From Bog-473 sp963783245 (lineage in GTDB: Bacteria; Actinomycetota; Acidimicrobiia; Acidimicrobiales; RAAP-2), in the NCBI GenBank assembly GCA_963783245.1, contig CAWAMS010000002.1, positions 1,364,001 through 1,428,000 on the forward strand: a DNA stretch of 64,000 nucleotides, written 5' to 3'. The translations under genes were made by a program, and so were the position numbers. Shown here piece by piece: positions 26,315 to 36,030 of the stretch (positions are counted from its first letter, which is position 1; every line of letters begins with the position of its first letter). The notes under the pieces are model-generated. The model was not told the DNA's origin. It searched no databases and saw nothing but the letters and a program-made list of their open reading frames with translations.

Positions 26315-26370
26315 GAGGAGAGTGGCCCGTCGACCCTCGCTGAGGCCCTGCCGGAATTTCCTGCGTGACT

Positions 26371-26390
26371 TAACATAATGATTATTATCG
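26371..26390. promoter_or_regulatory. AT-rich palindrome, Fur/Zur-box-like
   Basis: The segment ATAATGATTATTATCG includes the palindrome ATAAT-G-ATTAT (26375-26385). Its AT content stands out strongly from the surrounding GC-rich DNA. It resembles a Fur/Zur-type metal box but could be a plain promoter -10 region. No metal gene is adjacent on either side, so the target is unclear. Confidence 0.35.
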
Positions 26391-26512
26391 GCGGTCGGGG
26401 GAGTAGGGGCTCGAGGTGCTGCAATGGTGGATCTGTTGCTACGACCAGGAGCTTTTCGAAAGCCAGGTGGGGATGAAGCGTCATCTCGAGCCGTGGGGAG
26501 ACGCAGGGGCCA

Positions 26513-26779
26513 CTAGACGGGCTGTGCCTGTGTTTGTGCCTGTGTCTGTGCCTGTGTTTGTGTCTGTGTTTGTGCCTGTGCTTCAGCCAGCCACGAGGCG
26601 ACGATGACGAGACAGTCCTTGCAGGGTTTTCGACCCTGACTTGCGGGTGGCTTTGCCTTCACCCTGTTGGGCTTCTTGATCGCCCTTGCCCCACCACATT
26701 TGTAAAGGATGTGGTAGACGTCTGATTCCCCTGGTTCTGTGGTGTAGCAGTAGTCCATCGACACCGGTTGGTTCTCCAT
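26513..26779 (-). CDS. Small Cys-containing protein with Gln/Ala/Thr repeat tail
   Basis: About 88 residues from ATG 26779. The core has cysteines in DYCYTTEPG, LYKCGG and KPCKDC that could bind a metal, plus a basic stretch (KKPNRVKAK). The last 27 residues are a (Q-A-Q-T)n repeat generated by a short DNA repeat. The core looks protein-like; codon choice is less GC-biased than in the neighbours, as in recently acquired genes. No known family is recognised and no clear ribosome binding site was seen. Confidence 0.4.
   Translation of the reverse strand: MENQPVSMDYCYTTEPGESDVYHILYKCGGARAIKKPNRVKAKPPASQGRKPCKDCLVIVASWLAEAQAQTQTQTQAQTQAQTQAQPV
26521..26582. repeat. TGTGCCTGTGTT-type short tandem repeat
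   Basis: About 60 bp of alternating TGTGCCTG, TGTTTGTG and TGTCTGTG hexamer-like units. They form the coding repeat at the C-terminus of the small Cys protein on the minus strand. Confidence 0.8.
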
Positions 26780-27129
26780 CTGGGCAGGGTGGGAAGTCGT
26801 TTGTCGACGCAACCGACCGTATCCTTCAACGCACGTTCGTGCGCCCGTCCCATCAGTAGTTTGCTCCGTGGGAGGGACGAACGCGTTGCTACCCCGCATC
26901 AGGGGCCAATGCAAGTTCCAAGAAGTACAAGCTGTGCGAAATCGGCGCTGTCCCGTGGTTCCCGGGGTGGCTCTCGTTTGCCCTTTTGTGGGCCTTCATT
27001 GCCACAGACGCGTTCTCGGTTTCCGCGGTTGAGGGTCGACTCTTGGTGGAAGCGGTCATTCCGAAACTCCAAGGCTGCTCACAGCCGGTTTGCGGCTGGC
27101 TGTGACATCGGCTGGCTCTACTGCTACGT
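26780..27129. other. Non-coding or unresolved stretch
   Basis: No convincing gene in either strand. Base composition is less GC-rich than the rest of the window. It must hold the promoter of the efflux genes starting at 27130; I could not point to definite -35/-10 elements. Confidence 0.5.
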
Positions 27130-28464
27130 ATGCCGCACCCGGGTGAAGACGACGCAGCAGGATCAGAAGGTTCGCCGGAGAACCCTACGCAGGAGATTCC
27201 GCTGAACGACGAGGGGGAGGCTCCCCCGCCGGAGGCGCGCAACCGGAAGCGGAAGTTTGTCATCATCGGGGTCGCTGCTGTCCTTGTGGTCGGCCTGGCC
27301 CTCGGCCTGGGTCTCGGGTTGACGGGCGGCTCCCCCGCCACCGGGCTCGTGGTGACCACGCAGGTGGTCAAGGTGACCACCGGGAACATTCAGCAGACTG
27401 TTGCTGCCTCCGGAACGTTGGAGCCGGCTAGCCAGGCCAATCTGGATTTCGGTGTGTCCGGTGTCGTGACCGCAGTGGATGTCCAGGCCGGTCAGGTTGT
27501 GACCGCGGGCCAGGTCCTGGCGACCGTCGGGACGTCTGCCCTGCAGGCCGACGTCAACTCGGCGGAGGCGCAGCTGCAATCAGCCCAGGCGCGGTTGTCG
27601 AGTGACGAGGCCTCCGGCGCCCAGACGACCCAGATCGACTCGGACGAGGCATCGGTCACCTCGGCCGAGTCTGCGCTGACTTCGGCGCAGACCGATCTCG
27701 CCGACGCTTCGCTCCGCGCGACGATCCCGGGGACGGTGGCCTCGGTCAGCCTCACCGTCGGCCAGCAGGTCACGGGCTCGGGTTCCGGCGGCTCGGGATC
27801 GAGCAACTTCGGGGGATCCTCCGCGAGTGCGGCCAGCTCGAGTGCTGCATCGTCCTCGACCGCGTCTTCGGCACAAGTCGTGATCATCAGTACCGGCTCG
27901 TTCATCGTGAACACGACCGTCGATGACACCGAGATCGGGCAGATCCAGCAGGGGGACCAGGCCACGATCACGCCGACGGGCGCCACGACGCCCGACTTCG
28001 GCACGGTGGCGACCATCGGCCTCATTGCGACGGAGACCTCTAACGTGGCGACGTTCCCGGTGGTGATCGATGTGACGGGAGATCCGAGCGGGCTCTTCGC
28101 CGGGGCGACCGCAGACATCTCCATCATCGTCAAGCAACTCAACGACGTGGTGGAGGTCCCCACTGCCGCGATCACCTATTCCACCGGTGGCCAGGCCACG
28201 GTGACGGAGGTCAAGAACGGGAAGCACGTCACGCAGCCCGTGACGGTGGGGCAAGCGGCGTCGGGCGAGACCCAGATCACGAGTGGTCTCGTTTCGGGTG
28301 ACAGCGTGGTCGAGCAGGTCGTCACGTTCAAAGCCGTTCCCGGAGCGACGCGCACGGGGGGTCTCGGCGGCGGGTTCACCCGGGGAGCAGGATTCACCGG
28401 CGGTGGCTTCACCGGCGGCGGTGGGGCCGGGTTTGGTGGAAGATTCGGTGGGGCGGGGGGATGA
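27130..28464 (+). CDS. MacA/HlyD-type efflux adaptor protein
   Basis: A 444-residue periplasmic-adaptor-type protein. The acidic N-terminal 40 residues are cytoplasmic; one membrane helix is at about 43-65. The barrel-sandwich hybrid appears as ASGTLEPASQANLDFGVSG, VVTAVDVQAGQVVTAGQVLATV, and the returning strand ATIPGTVASVSLTVGQQV; the helical hairpin between them (about 140-190) is short. Beta-barrel strands follow (STGSFIVNTTVDD, DQATITPTG), then a Gly/Phe-rich tail. The stop overlaps the ABC ATPase start by 4 nt. In actinobacteria, which lack a TolC, such adaptors act at the membrane with MacB-like ABC proteins. Confidence 0.88.
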   Translation: MPHPGEDDAAGSEGSPENPTQEIPLNDEGEAPPPEARNRKRKFVIIGVAAVLVVGLALGLGLGLTGGSPATGLVVTTQVVKVTTGNIQQTVAASGTLEPASQANLDFGVSGVVTAVDVQAGQVVTAGQVLATVGTSALQADVNSAEAQLQSAQARLSSDEASGAQTTQIDSDEASVTSAESALTSAQTDLADASLRATIPGTVASVSLTVGQQVTGSGSGGSGSSNFGGSSASAASSSAASSSTASSAQVVIISTGSFIVNTTVDDTEIGQIQQGDQATITPTGATTPDFGTVATIGLIATETSNVATFPVVIDVTGDPSGLFAGATADISIIVKQLNDVVEVPTAAITYSTGGQATVTEVKNGKHVTQPVTVGQAASGETQITSGLVSGDSVVEQVVTFKAVPGATRTGGLGGGFTRGAGFTGGGFTGGGGAGFGGRFGGAGG

Positions 28465-29219
28465 CGACGCCACAAGCTCCGTATCCCACCGACCACCTGC
28501 ACGAACTCCGGGCGGATCGCAATTCGGTCATTGCACTCGACCACGTCACCAAGGTGTATCGCAACGGGACCATCTCGGTGGCCGCATTGCGCGGCGTATC
28601 GCTCACGATCGATGCGGGCGAGTATGTCGCCATCGTGGGACCCTCGGGCTCGGGGAAGTCCACCCTGATGCATATCTTGGGCTGCCTCGATACGCCCACG
28701 GCCGGTACGTTTCACCTGGCCGGCCAAAACGTCAGTCGCATGAGTGAGGAGGAGCTGGCCGAAGTGCGCAACCGGCGCATCGGCTTCGTCTTCCAGCAGT
28801 TCAATCTGTTGGCGTCCATGACGGCCTGGCAGAACGTGGAGCTTCCCCTGGTCTACGCCGGCGTGCACCGGGCCGAGCGCAAGGAGCGGGCCATGGACGC
28901 GCTGGCCAAGGTCGGGCTGGCGGGCCGGGTCCAGCACCGACCGGGCGAACTCTCGGGTGGGCAGCAACAACGTGTCGCGGTGGCCCGGGCGCTGGTGACC
29001 GAGCCTGACCTGATCCTGGCCGACGAGCCGACGGGGAACCTCGACTCGGTCTCGGCGGACGATGTGCTCGCCCTCATGGCCGAGCTGCACGAGGCCGGCC
29101 GCACCCTGGTCCTGATCACCCATGATGTCGGCGTGGCGTCGGCCGCCGGCAGGATCGTGGGCATACGCGACGGGTTGGTCACCGAGAACGACGAACGCGA
29201 CCTCGAGAACGTCCGATGA
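28461..29219 (+). CDS. MacB/LolD-type ABC transporter ATPase
   Basis: A 252-residue ATPase with Walker A GPSGSGKS, Q-loop FQQFNLL, signature LSGGQQQRVAVARAL, Walker B LILADEPTGNLD, and switch His in LITHD. The FNLL after the Q-loop and the length are typical of the MacB/LolD/FtsE group that pairs with FtsX-like permeases. It overlaps both neighbours by 4 nt, so the adaptor, ATPase and permease form one translation unit. Confidence 0.95.
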   Translation: MTTPQAPYPTDHLHELRADRNSVIALDHVTKVYRNGTISVAALRGVSLTIDAGEYVAIVGPSGSGKSTLMHILGCLDTPTAGTFHLAGQNVSRMSEEELAEVRNRRIGFVFQQFNLLASMTAWQNVELPLVYAGVHRAERKERAMDALAKVGLAGRVQHRPGELSGGQQQRVAVARALVTEPDLILADEPTGNLDSVSADDVLALMAELHEAGRTLVLITHDVGVASAAGRIVGIRDGLVTENDERDLENVR

Positions 29220-30460
29220 CCTGGCTGGAGACACTCCGTACGGGACTCAACGGTATTCGCAGCCACCGGCTCCGCTCCGGGTTGACCGTCCTGGGCATCC
29301 TGATCGGGATCGCAGCCGTGATCCTCACCGTCGGGCTCGGCGAGGGCGCGCAGGCCCAGGTGAGCTCTGAGATCACCTCACTGGGCACGAACCTGCTCAC
29401 GATCTCACCGGGAAGCACCACGTCGGCCGCCGGCATCCGCGGCGGCTTCGGTTCTGCCTCCACGTTGACCACGGCCAACGCCGCCGCACTCTCCTCCCCC
29501 GTCGTGGCACCGGACATCAAAGCCGTTGCTCCGACCACGCAGGCCACCGAAACGCTCATCGCGGGGAGCGGCAACTGGTCGACGACGGTGGTCGGCACGA
29601 CGCCATCATGGTTGACGGTGCGCGGCCGGACGGTGGCGCAGGGGAGATTCCTCGACAATCAGGATGTCACCGACCATGAAGCGGTCGTGGTCCTTGGTGC
29701 GACGACTGCTTCGGAACTGTTCAGCCGCGAGGACCCCGTCGGGCAAACGGTCGATGTGAGCGGCGTGCCGATGACGGTGGTGGGCGTTCTCACGTCCGTG
29801 GGCTCGTCTTCTTCCTCATCGACCACGACCAATCAAGATGATCAGGCACTCGTGCCCATCACCACCGCGGCGGAGCGCATCTTCGGCGGGACCTCGCGGA
29901 ACTCGGTGAGTTCCATCATCGTCCAAGCTCGTTCGTCGAACGACCTGACCGCGGCCTACCAGGAGGCCGATCACGAGCTGCTCGCCGCGCACGGCATCAC
30001 CACTGCGGCCGACGCCGACTTCACGATCACGTCCGAGCAATCAGTGCTGACGACGGCGACCTCGGTCGACCGGACATTGACGATCCTGCTGGGGGGCGTC
30101 GCAGGAATCTCGCTCCTCGTCGGTGGCATCGGCGTCATGAACATCATGCTGGTCTCGGTCACCGAGCGGATACGGGAGATCGGGTTGCGCAAGGCGCTCG
30201 GGGCCACTCCTCGACTCATCCGACGCCAATTCCTCGTGGAGGCATCCGTGCTCGGATTGGCCGGGGGGGCACTCGGTGTTGCGCTCGGGATCATCGGAGC
30301 CGTGTTCTTGCCGGGTGCAGTCGGCGACCCCATCACGATCAGTCCGTGGGCGGCCGGCCTGGCGCTCCTTGTCGCAATGGCGATCGGGGTCGTGTTCGGC
30401 GTGTACCCGGCCAGTCGGGCGGCCCACTTGGCCCCCATAGATGCGCTGAGGAGCGAATAG
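29216..30460 (+). CDS. MacB-type ABC permease (FtsX-like)
   Basis: A 414-residue permease with four membrane helices: one at about 22-42 (SGLTVLGILIGIAAVILTV) and three in the last 130 residues (LLGGVAGISLLVGGIGVMNIMLVS; LAGGALGVALGIIGAVF; LALLVAMAIGVVFGVYPASRAA). The large extracytoplasmic MacB_PCD domain lies between. The ERIREIGLRKALGA cytoplasmic coupling motif is present. With the ATPase and adaptor it forms a tripartite MacAB-like exporter; the substrate is not predictable. Confidence 0.93.
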   Translation: MTWLETLRTGLNGIRSHRLRSGLTVLGILIGIAAVILTVGLGEGAQAQVSSEITSLGTNLLTISPGSTTSAAGIRGGFGSASTLTTANAAALSSPVVAPDIKAVAPTTQATETLIAGSGNWSTTVVGTTPSWLTVRGRTVAQGRFLDNQDVTDHEAVVVLGATTASELFSREDPVGQTVDVSGVPMTVVGVLTSVGSSSSSSTTTNQDDQALVPITTAAERIFGGTSRNSVSSIIVQARSSNDLTAAYQEADHELLAAHGITTAADADFTITSEQSVLTTATSVDRTLTILLGGVAGISLLVGGIGVMNIMLVSVTERIREIGLRKALGATPRLIRRQFLVEASVLGLAGGALGVALGIIGAVFLPGAVGDPITISPWAAGLALLVAMAIGVVFGVYPASRAAHLAPIDALRSE

Positions 30461-31439
30461 ATGGCACACACAATGAAGGAGAAGTCGAAGACAATGGCCA
30501 CCGCATCACGGAGTAGCCGCAAAGGACGGGACAGAGGTCTGGCGGCAGGTGCCGCACTCGGCTGTCTGTCACTCGTCTTCGGATTGTCGACGGTGGCCGG
30601 GGGTCCGCCATCCACGGGAGGTGGGGGTGTCGCGAGCGGAAGCGTGGCCACCATCTCGGGCAACACCATGCAGGTGCAGAGCACGACCTCGCAGACGGCA
30701 GTGACCTGGACGCCGACCACCGCCTTCTCCGAGACGGCGACCGAAACGGTCAGTGCGATAGCCGTCGGAGACTGCCTGACGGTGACGGGGACACCTTCGA
30801 AGAAGTCGAAGACGACCATCGCCGCCCGGTCCATCACCATCAACAAGGCGTCGTCAACGGGGACGTGCACGAGTGGATTCGGTGGCGCCGCCGGGTCCGC
30901 GGCCGGTGGGTTCGGCGGGGCCGGGAGATTCGGTGCGGGTGGCAGACCGGGAGCGGGAGCGGGTGGCTCGGGCTCGGGTGAGACGCCGCCGAGTGGGAGC
31001 TTCCCCAGCCGATCCGGCGGAAGTGCGCGAGGCGGGTTCCCGGGTGCGGCGAACTTCAGCCCTCGCCACGGGCAAGGTGACGGCGGTCAGTGGCTCGACG
31101 CTCACGATCTCGGGGACGCTCTTGAGCCAACTGTTCAGTCGTTCGTCCACCTCGAAGTCGACGAAGCCGACGAAGCCCAAGACGCAGAAGCTCAAGATCA
31201 CGACGGGGAGTTCGACGACACTGTCGGAGACCCAGGCCACGACGGCTTCGGCGGTGGCGGTGGGTGACTGCGTGAGTGCATTCGGCGCGGCCAGTAGCAC
31301 CGGCGCCGTCACGGCGACGACCGTGCGCATCACCTCGACCGGTGGCAAGACGTGCACCGCGGGATTCGGTGGTGGCGGATTCGGTGGACGGTTCGGCGGC
31401 GGTGCAGGTGGTGGAACAAGTGGCACAACCAGTGCCTGA
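30461..31439 (+). CDS. Secreted DUF5666-like protein (apparent frameshift)
   Basis: An exported protein of about 325 residues. The signal region (basic KGRDRG, then LAAGAALGCLSLVFGLSTVAGG) is followed by two DUF5666-like beta-rich units: SGSVATISGNTMQVQ...AIAVGDCLTVTG and TGKVTAVSGSTLTISG...AVAVGDCVSAFG. Each unit ends in TCTxGFGG followed by a Gly-rich string. The frame changes at about 31057; skipping one base joins PGAANF to SALATGKVTAVSG. The ATG follows the permease stop directly and GAGGAG is upstream, so it belongs to the efflux operon. Its presence next to adaptor genes suggests an extracellular accessory role, which is inference. Confidence 0.7.
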
Positions 31440-33113
31440 TGCGCCTGAGCGGAGCCGGCGGAGCACCCGACGGCGCCCTGTCGTCATCGGGGCAACGATC
31501 GTCGTCGCGCTCCTCGTCGCCGGCGGGGCAACAGCCCTGGCGGCGAGCGGCTCGGGTGATGGGGGCTATCGCATGGGAAAGGCCGTGGACGCCTCGGTTG
31601 CCAGCAACCTCGTCGTGGTGGGAACGATCGAGCCCGTGAACGATGCCTCCCCCAGTTTCCAGGTGGCGGGACAGGTGGCTACCGTGACCGCAGTGCCGGG
31701 AGCACAGGTCACGGCCGGCGAGACGTTGGCGACCCTCGATACGACGTCACTGAGCGAATCGGTCTCCTCGGCCGAGCTCTCCCTGCAGTCCGCCGACGCC
31801 AAGTTGACCCAGGACGAGGCCAGCCAGACCTCGAGCGCGTCGACGGGAACCACGACGACGACGACGCCGAAGGCATCTTCCGTCACGGGGGCGGCTGGCG
31901 GGGCCGGGGGCAGTGGTTCCTCTCAGGGCTCCATCAGTCAAGATCAAGCCGCCTTGGTCGCCGACCAAGCCACATCCTCGGCCGACCAGCAAACGGAAGG
32001 CGGCGGACCTGGCGCAGGCACAGAAGGCGTGTGGGGTGTCGACGACCTCCCCCACCATCGCCGCCGACGTCCACGACGACCACGACGACGACCACGCACC
32101 ACATCCTCGGGGGGCAGCGCGTGCGCGGCTGCGCTCCAGCAGGTTTCGACCGATCAACAGTCAGTGTCCACAGATCAGCGGAAGGTTGCTTCCGACGAGT
32201 CGACGCTGGCCAAGGCCATCACCCAGGCGGAGTCGTCCTCAGGCTCGAGCAGCACGAGCTCGGCAGCCACCGGCAACTCGGGAAGCGGAGGAACGGGCGC
32301 GAGCGCGAGGTCCACTGCAGCGAGTAGTTCGGCGTCAGACAGTGCGGCGCAGATTGCCTCGGACCAGGCAGCGATCGACACGGCGCAATCCAATGTCATC
32401 GAGCGCGCAACAGTCGCTGGCCGAAGGGCAACTCGCGAGCCCGATCAATGGCACGATCGTCTCCGTGGGCATGAGTGCGGGCGACACGGTCAGCGCTGAT
32501 TCGAGCACGGAAGACATCGTCATCATCGGGACGAAGTCATTCGAGGCGACGGCCACACTGACGAGCGCGCAGGTGCCGTCCGTAAAAGTGGGATCGTCCG
32601 CTGTCGTCACCGTGGACGGAACAAGCGGCACCATCGACGGGACGGTGACACAGGTCGGACCGGTGCAGTCGGGTAGTTCGGGGTACTCCTACCCCGTCGT
32701 CGTCGTGCTCCCCTCTTCGGCCAACAACCTCTTCGCCGGCTCGAGCGCCGACATCTCGATCGTGACCGGTTCGAAGGAGAATGTGCTGGCCGTTCCCACA
32801 TCGGCCGTGGTGACGGCGGGAACGCAGTCGTATGTCCAGGTGCTCTCGGGGGGCAATCCCCTCGACAAGCCGATCAAGGTCGGCATCGTCGGGAGCATCT
32901 ACACCCAGGTACTCTCGGGACTGCATCTGGGGGATGAGCGTCATCCTCGCCAACTACGCCGACCCCGTGCCGGCTTCCAACACCTCGACCCTGGGCGGGT
33001 TCGGCGGCGGCTTCGGCGGAACCGGTGGGTTCGGGGGCGCCGGAGGGTTCGGCGGCGCCGGCGGGTTCGGCGGAGGGGGGCGTTTCACGAGTGGTGCGGC
33101 ACTCGGAGGCTGA
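31432..33113 (+). CDS. Second HlyD/MacA-type adaptor protein (several apparent frameshifts)
   Basis: Starts at GTG 31432, overlapping the previous stop by 8 nt. It has one membrane helix (PVVIGATIVVALLVAGGATALAAS), the lipoyl-like half VGTIEPVNDASPSFQVAGQVATV, a long Ser/Thr/Ala/Gln-rich helical hairpin, and the second half SPINGTIVSVGMSAGD followed by barrel strands and a Gly/Phe tail like that of the first adaptor. The frame is disturbed at about 31995, 32075, 32110, 32405 and 32927; each is explained by one extra base (the last is G5 where G4 restores GMSVILANYADP). Corrected length is about 558 aa. Five breaks in one gene suggest either poor sequence quality or a decaying gene. Confidence 0.65.
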
Positions 33114-33137
33114 CGCACCGGATTTAACCTGGGGCAC

Positions 33138-33959
33138 ATGTCCCGAGAGCCTCAAGGGCCGCCTCTCTACGCCAGCGAGCCTCATCAGGCTCGCCAGGTG
33201 GCCGAGTCCTTCGGCTCGGACGCGGCGCGCTACGACCGAGCCAGGCCCAGCTACCCCGACGCGATGATCGAGCGTATCGTCGCCGGCAGCCCCGGGCCCG
33301 ATGTCCTCGACGTCGGCACCGGCACAGGCATCTCCGCCCGGCAGTTCCAAGCGGTCGGCTGCCGGGTGCTCGGCGTGGAGGTCGACCCCCGCATGGCGGA
33401 GATGGCGAGGCGAAGTGGGGTGGACGTCGAGGTGGGCGCATTCGAAACCTGGAGCTCCGCCGGCCGGGCGTTCGACGCCGTGGTGGCCGGGCAGGCCTGG
33501 CATTGGGTGGACCCGGTCGCGGGAGCGGCGAAGGCGGCGGACGTGTTGCGGCCTGGTGGCCGGCTGGCCGTGTTCTGGAACGTGTTCGAGCCGCCGCCCG
33601 ACGTGGGCGACGCGTTCTCCGCCGTCTATCGCCGCGTGCTGCCCGGTTCGCCGTTCAGTCGCGGGATGCCGGGCCTTCGTGGGTACTCGGCGTTCTTCGC
33701 CAAGGCATCCGAAGGGATCCGATCGGTCGACACCTTCGGCGATTCGGAGCAGTGGCGGTTCGATTGGGAACGGAGCTATGCGCGGGACGAATGGCTCGAC
33801 CAGGTGCCCACCTTCGGCGGCTACAGCGAGTTACCCGCGGACACGATGGAAGAGCTCCTGACGGGCATCGGGGCGGCGATCGACGCTTTGGGAGGTCGCT
33901 TCACGATGTCCTACGCCACGGTGGCGGTCACGGCGACGCGCACGCGAGATGGCTCCTAA
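33138..33959 (+). CDS. Class I SAM-dependent methyltransferase
   Basis: A 273-residue methyltransferase. Motif I is VLDVGTGTGISARQF, followed by the acidic LGVEVD turn; VVAGQAWHWVDP is the post-motif segment typical of the Trans-aconitate/UbiE-like group, then LRPGGRLAVFWN. Substrate unknown. Its 3' end overlaps the convergent MBL gene by 4 nt. It lies 24 nt after the efflux adaptor gene and could be read through from that operon. Confidence 0.85.
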   Translation: MSREPQGPPLYASEPHQARQVAESFGSDAARYDRARPSYPDAMIERIVAGSPGPDVLDVGTGTGISARQFQAVGCRVLGVEVDPRMAEMARRSGVDVEVGAFETWSSAGRAFDAVVAGQAWHWVDPVAGAAKAADVLRPGGRLAVFWNVFEPPPDVGDAFSAVYRRVLPGSPFSRGMPGLRGYSAFFAKASEGIRSVDTFGDSEQWRFDWERSYARDEWLDQVPTFGGYSELPADTMEELLTGIGAAIDALGGRFTMSYATVAVTATRTRDGS

Positions 33960-34684
33960 GCCTGGGCCGTTGCAGCGATGCGGGCGTCGTAGTCGTCGGC
34001 CAAGCGACGCAGGGCATCTGCACAGTCTCCGGCGAAAGACGACCCGTGCATCAGCGCCAAGGTGTTCGGGCGCAGGTCGGCCAGTTTGCGCAGCGTGGCC
34101 CCCGTGGAGGGTGCGAGACAGGTGGCGTGGAACACGTCCTCCGCCACGCCTGCAGGCTCGACGATGTCGTCGTGCGTCAGGGCCGGCCCGTTGCCGAGGT
34201 GGGTGAACAGGTCTCCGCAGAGCAACGTGCCCGTCGTCTCCTCGTAGAGGACGCGCGCTTCCCAGCCGTGCGGCACGTGGGGGGTGTCGAGGTGCCTGAC
34301 TCGCTTGCCGCCGAGGTCGATGACTTCGCCGTCAGCGAGGGGACGAGGTGGACGGTCGGCGAGATCGTCGAGGGAGACCATGCAGCCCATGGCGCCGTGA
34401 GCAACCTGCGCCGTGGGAGCGGCGGCCAGAAACAGGTTCATGGCGCCGCATTCGTCTGATTCGACATGGCCGAAGGTGATCCATCGCAGGGACTCGACCG
34501 GAAGGATGGTGGAGACTGCCTCGCTGACCTCGCCGAACGTACGCCGAGCCCCCGTATGGAACAGGAGTGGCTCGTCGGCATCGACGAGGAAGTGGTTGAA
34601 GGTGAAGCCGGTCGGGCCGATCTCGGGAACGAAGGCGGACAGCCGGAAGATGCGATCGGCGATCTCGTCGATATGGATATCCAT
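33956..34684 (-). CDS. MBL-fold protein, flavodiiron (ODP) type
   Basis: A 242-residue metallo-beta-lactamase-fold protein. The metal-binding core reads HVESDECG, the HxExD spacing of the oxygen-binding diiron (flavodiiron/ODP) branch and not the HxHxDH of hydrolases; further ligands are expected at AHGAMG, LLCGDLFTH and LMHGSS. There is no flavodoxin domain. The RBS (AAGGAG) overlaps the stop of the upstream mycothiol-type gene, so it is the last gene of the TetR operon. Possible roles include oxygen or NO handling; not shown here. Confidence 0.82.
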   Translation of the reverse strand: MDIHIDEIADRIFRLSAFVPEIGPTGFTFNHFLVDADEPLLFHTGARRTFGEVSEAVSTILPVESLRWITFGHVESDECGAMNLFLAAAPTAQVAHGAMGCMVSLDDLADRPPRPLADGEVIDLGGKRVRHLDTPHVPHGWEARVLYEETTGTLLCGDLFTHLGNGPALTHDDIVEPAGVAEDVFHATCLAPSTGATLRKLADLRPNTLALMHGSSFAGDCADALRRLADDYDARIAATAQA

Positions 34685-34698
34685 GGATTGTCTGCTCC

Positions 34699-35446
34699 TT
34701 AAAGGGGAAGGGGGTGAGCGAGAACGCCGGTACCGGGGAGGCGGCCGGAGAGGATGCGTATGAAGGTGATCGCGTCGATGTCGACGCGCTCACCGTCGGT
34801 GCCCTGGCGTGAACGTTCCGCCGGCAATGCCTTCGAGGACGAGTTCGAAGGGTTCACCGTGGATGGAGCCCCACTCCCCCACGATGTCGGCCACAAGGCG
34901 ACCGTCATGGTCGGCCGTCAACTCCATCGGGCGGCCTATCGCGGTGCAGATATCGATCCGGTGGGCCCACACATCGCGAGTGAACCCGACATCGAGAAGG
35001 TATTTCAACGGTGTCCAACCGATGGGCGGCCCGAATGGGATCGGGAGGTAGCGCATGGGCGGTGGCGTGCGCCAGCGCCCCTTCACTGCACGCGGTCCGA
35101 CGGCGGTCATCTGTTCGACGACCTCCTGATTGGAGAGATGGGCCCGTTCGCGTATCTGGAGCTCGTTCATGCCGTCGACCCAGTGATGCGAGTCGATCTG
35201 CCGGTTGAGCGGGACACCTTTGCGAAGCTGGTGCACGAACGTCGGAAACGAGGCCTGGGCTTCGCCCGAGCCGAGAATGTGCAGGGCCACCTTGCGGACA
35301 TCCCAGCCGGTGCACGCTGTCTGCGTTGCCCACTCATCCGGCGAGAGCGTCCCGAGCAGATCAGCGAAACGCCTGAACTCCTCCTCCGCCAGGACCCGTG
35401 CTTCGGGTCGCCCGATCCGTTGTGCGGTCACTGTCGTTGCTGTCAT
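34699..35446 (-). CDS. Mycothiol-dependent maleylpyruvate isomerase-like / DinB-fold protein (apparent frameshift)
   Basis: Member of the actinobacterial TIGR03083-like family (DinB four-helix fold): RRFADLLGTLSPDEWATQTACTGWDVRKVALHIL is the N-terminal helix pair, and the C-terminal end is the MDMPI_C-like ITFIRILSGRLPGTG. The frame changes near 34815; skipping one base joins IAGGTF to RQGTDGERVDIDAITF. Corrected length is about 248 aa, normal for the family. It overlaps the TetR gene by 4 nt. The family includes mycothiol-dependent enzymes; the substrate is unknown. Confidence 0.82.
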
Positions 35447-36030
35447 TGTTGCGCTCTCCTTTGCAGTGCGTCATCAAGGTGAAGGTCGATGAGTCGGTCC
35501 AAGTGGCGAATCCAGCGATCGCCGCCCGGGTCATTGCTGATCTGGGCATCGATCAGGCCCGCGACCATGGCGATGAAGCAGTCGATGTCGCCCTGGTCGT
35601 CGAGACCGGCTGCACGGAGGAGGGCGGTGGCCCGGTCGAGCGCCCCTTCGGCCAGTGCGTAGGACGCCGCGGAAGGTTCGAATCCAGGGATGGGGCGCTG
35701 CAGCAGCAACGCACAGCGGGCCGGGTCCTCCACCGCGAACGTCACGAACGTCCTCATGAACATCTTCACCGCGCCTCTCGGGTCGCCGGGTAGCTCGAGG
35801 CGGTCGAGCCGCTCGAGGAGTTGCCGGTTGCCGTCAGCGAACATGGCGTCGTAGAGCCCGTTCTTCGAGTCGAAGTACGCATACAACGAGGGCTGTCGGA
35901 TCCCCACTTCGCGTGCGATGCCGTGGAGCGACAACCCGCCGATGCCGTTGATCCCCGCCAGCTTCCAAGCGGCCTCCATGATCGTCGCCACCCGCAACTG
36001 GCGACGGCTGGTCGTCGGGTTCCCTATCAC
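35443..36030 (-). CDS. TetR-family transcriptional regulator
   Basis: A 195-residue TetR regulator. The HTH reads MEAAWKLAGINGIGGLSLHGIAREVGIRQPSLYAYFDSKNGL with the standard LYAYF recognition end; the C-terminal ligand domain belongs to the WHG/TetR_C_33-like group (VTFAVEDPARCALLLQRP). Its GTG start at 36030 lies inside the first of two operator palindromes, so autoregulation is expected. It leads the operon TetR - mycothiol protein - MBL protein. Confidence 0.9.
   Translation of the reverse strand: MIGNPTTSRRQLRVATIMEAAWKLAGINGIGGLSLHGIAREVGIRQPSLYAYFDSKNGLYDAMFADGNRQLLERLDRLELPGDPRGAVKMFMRTFVTFAVEDPARCALLLQRPIPGFEPSAASYALAEGALDRATALLRAAGLDDQGDIDCFIAMVAGLIDAQISNDPGGDRWIRHLDRLIDLHLDDALQRRAQQ

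Noticed and set aside
35670..35690. GGTTCGAATCC tRNA T-loop-like sequence
   Set aside because: It lies in the TetR coding region and no acceptor stem or anticodon arm can be formed around it.
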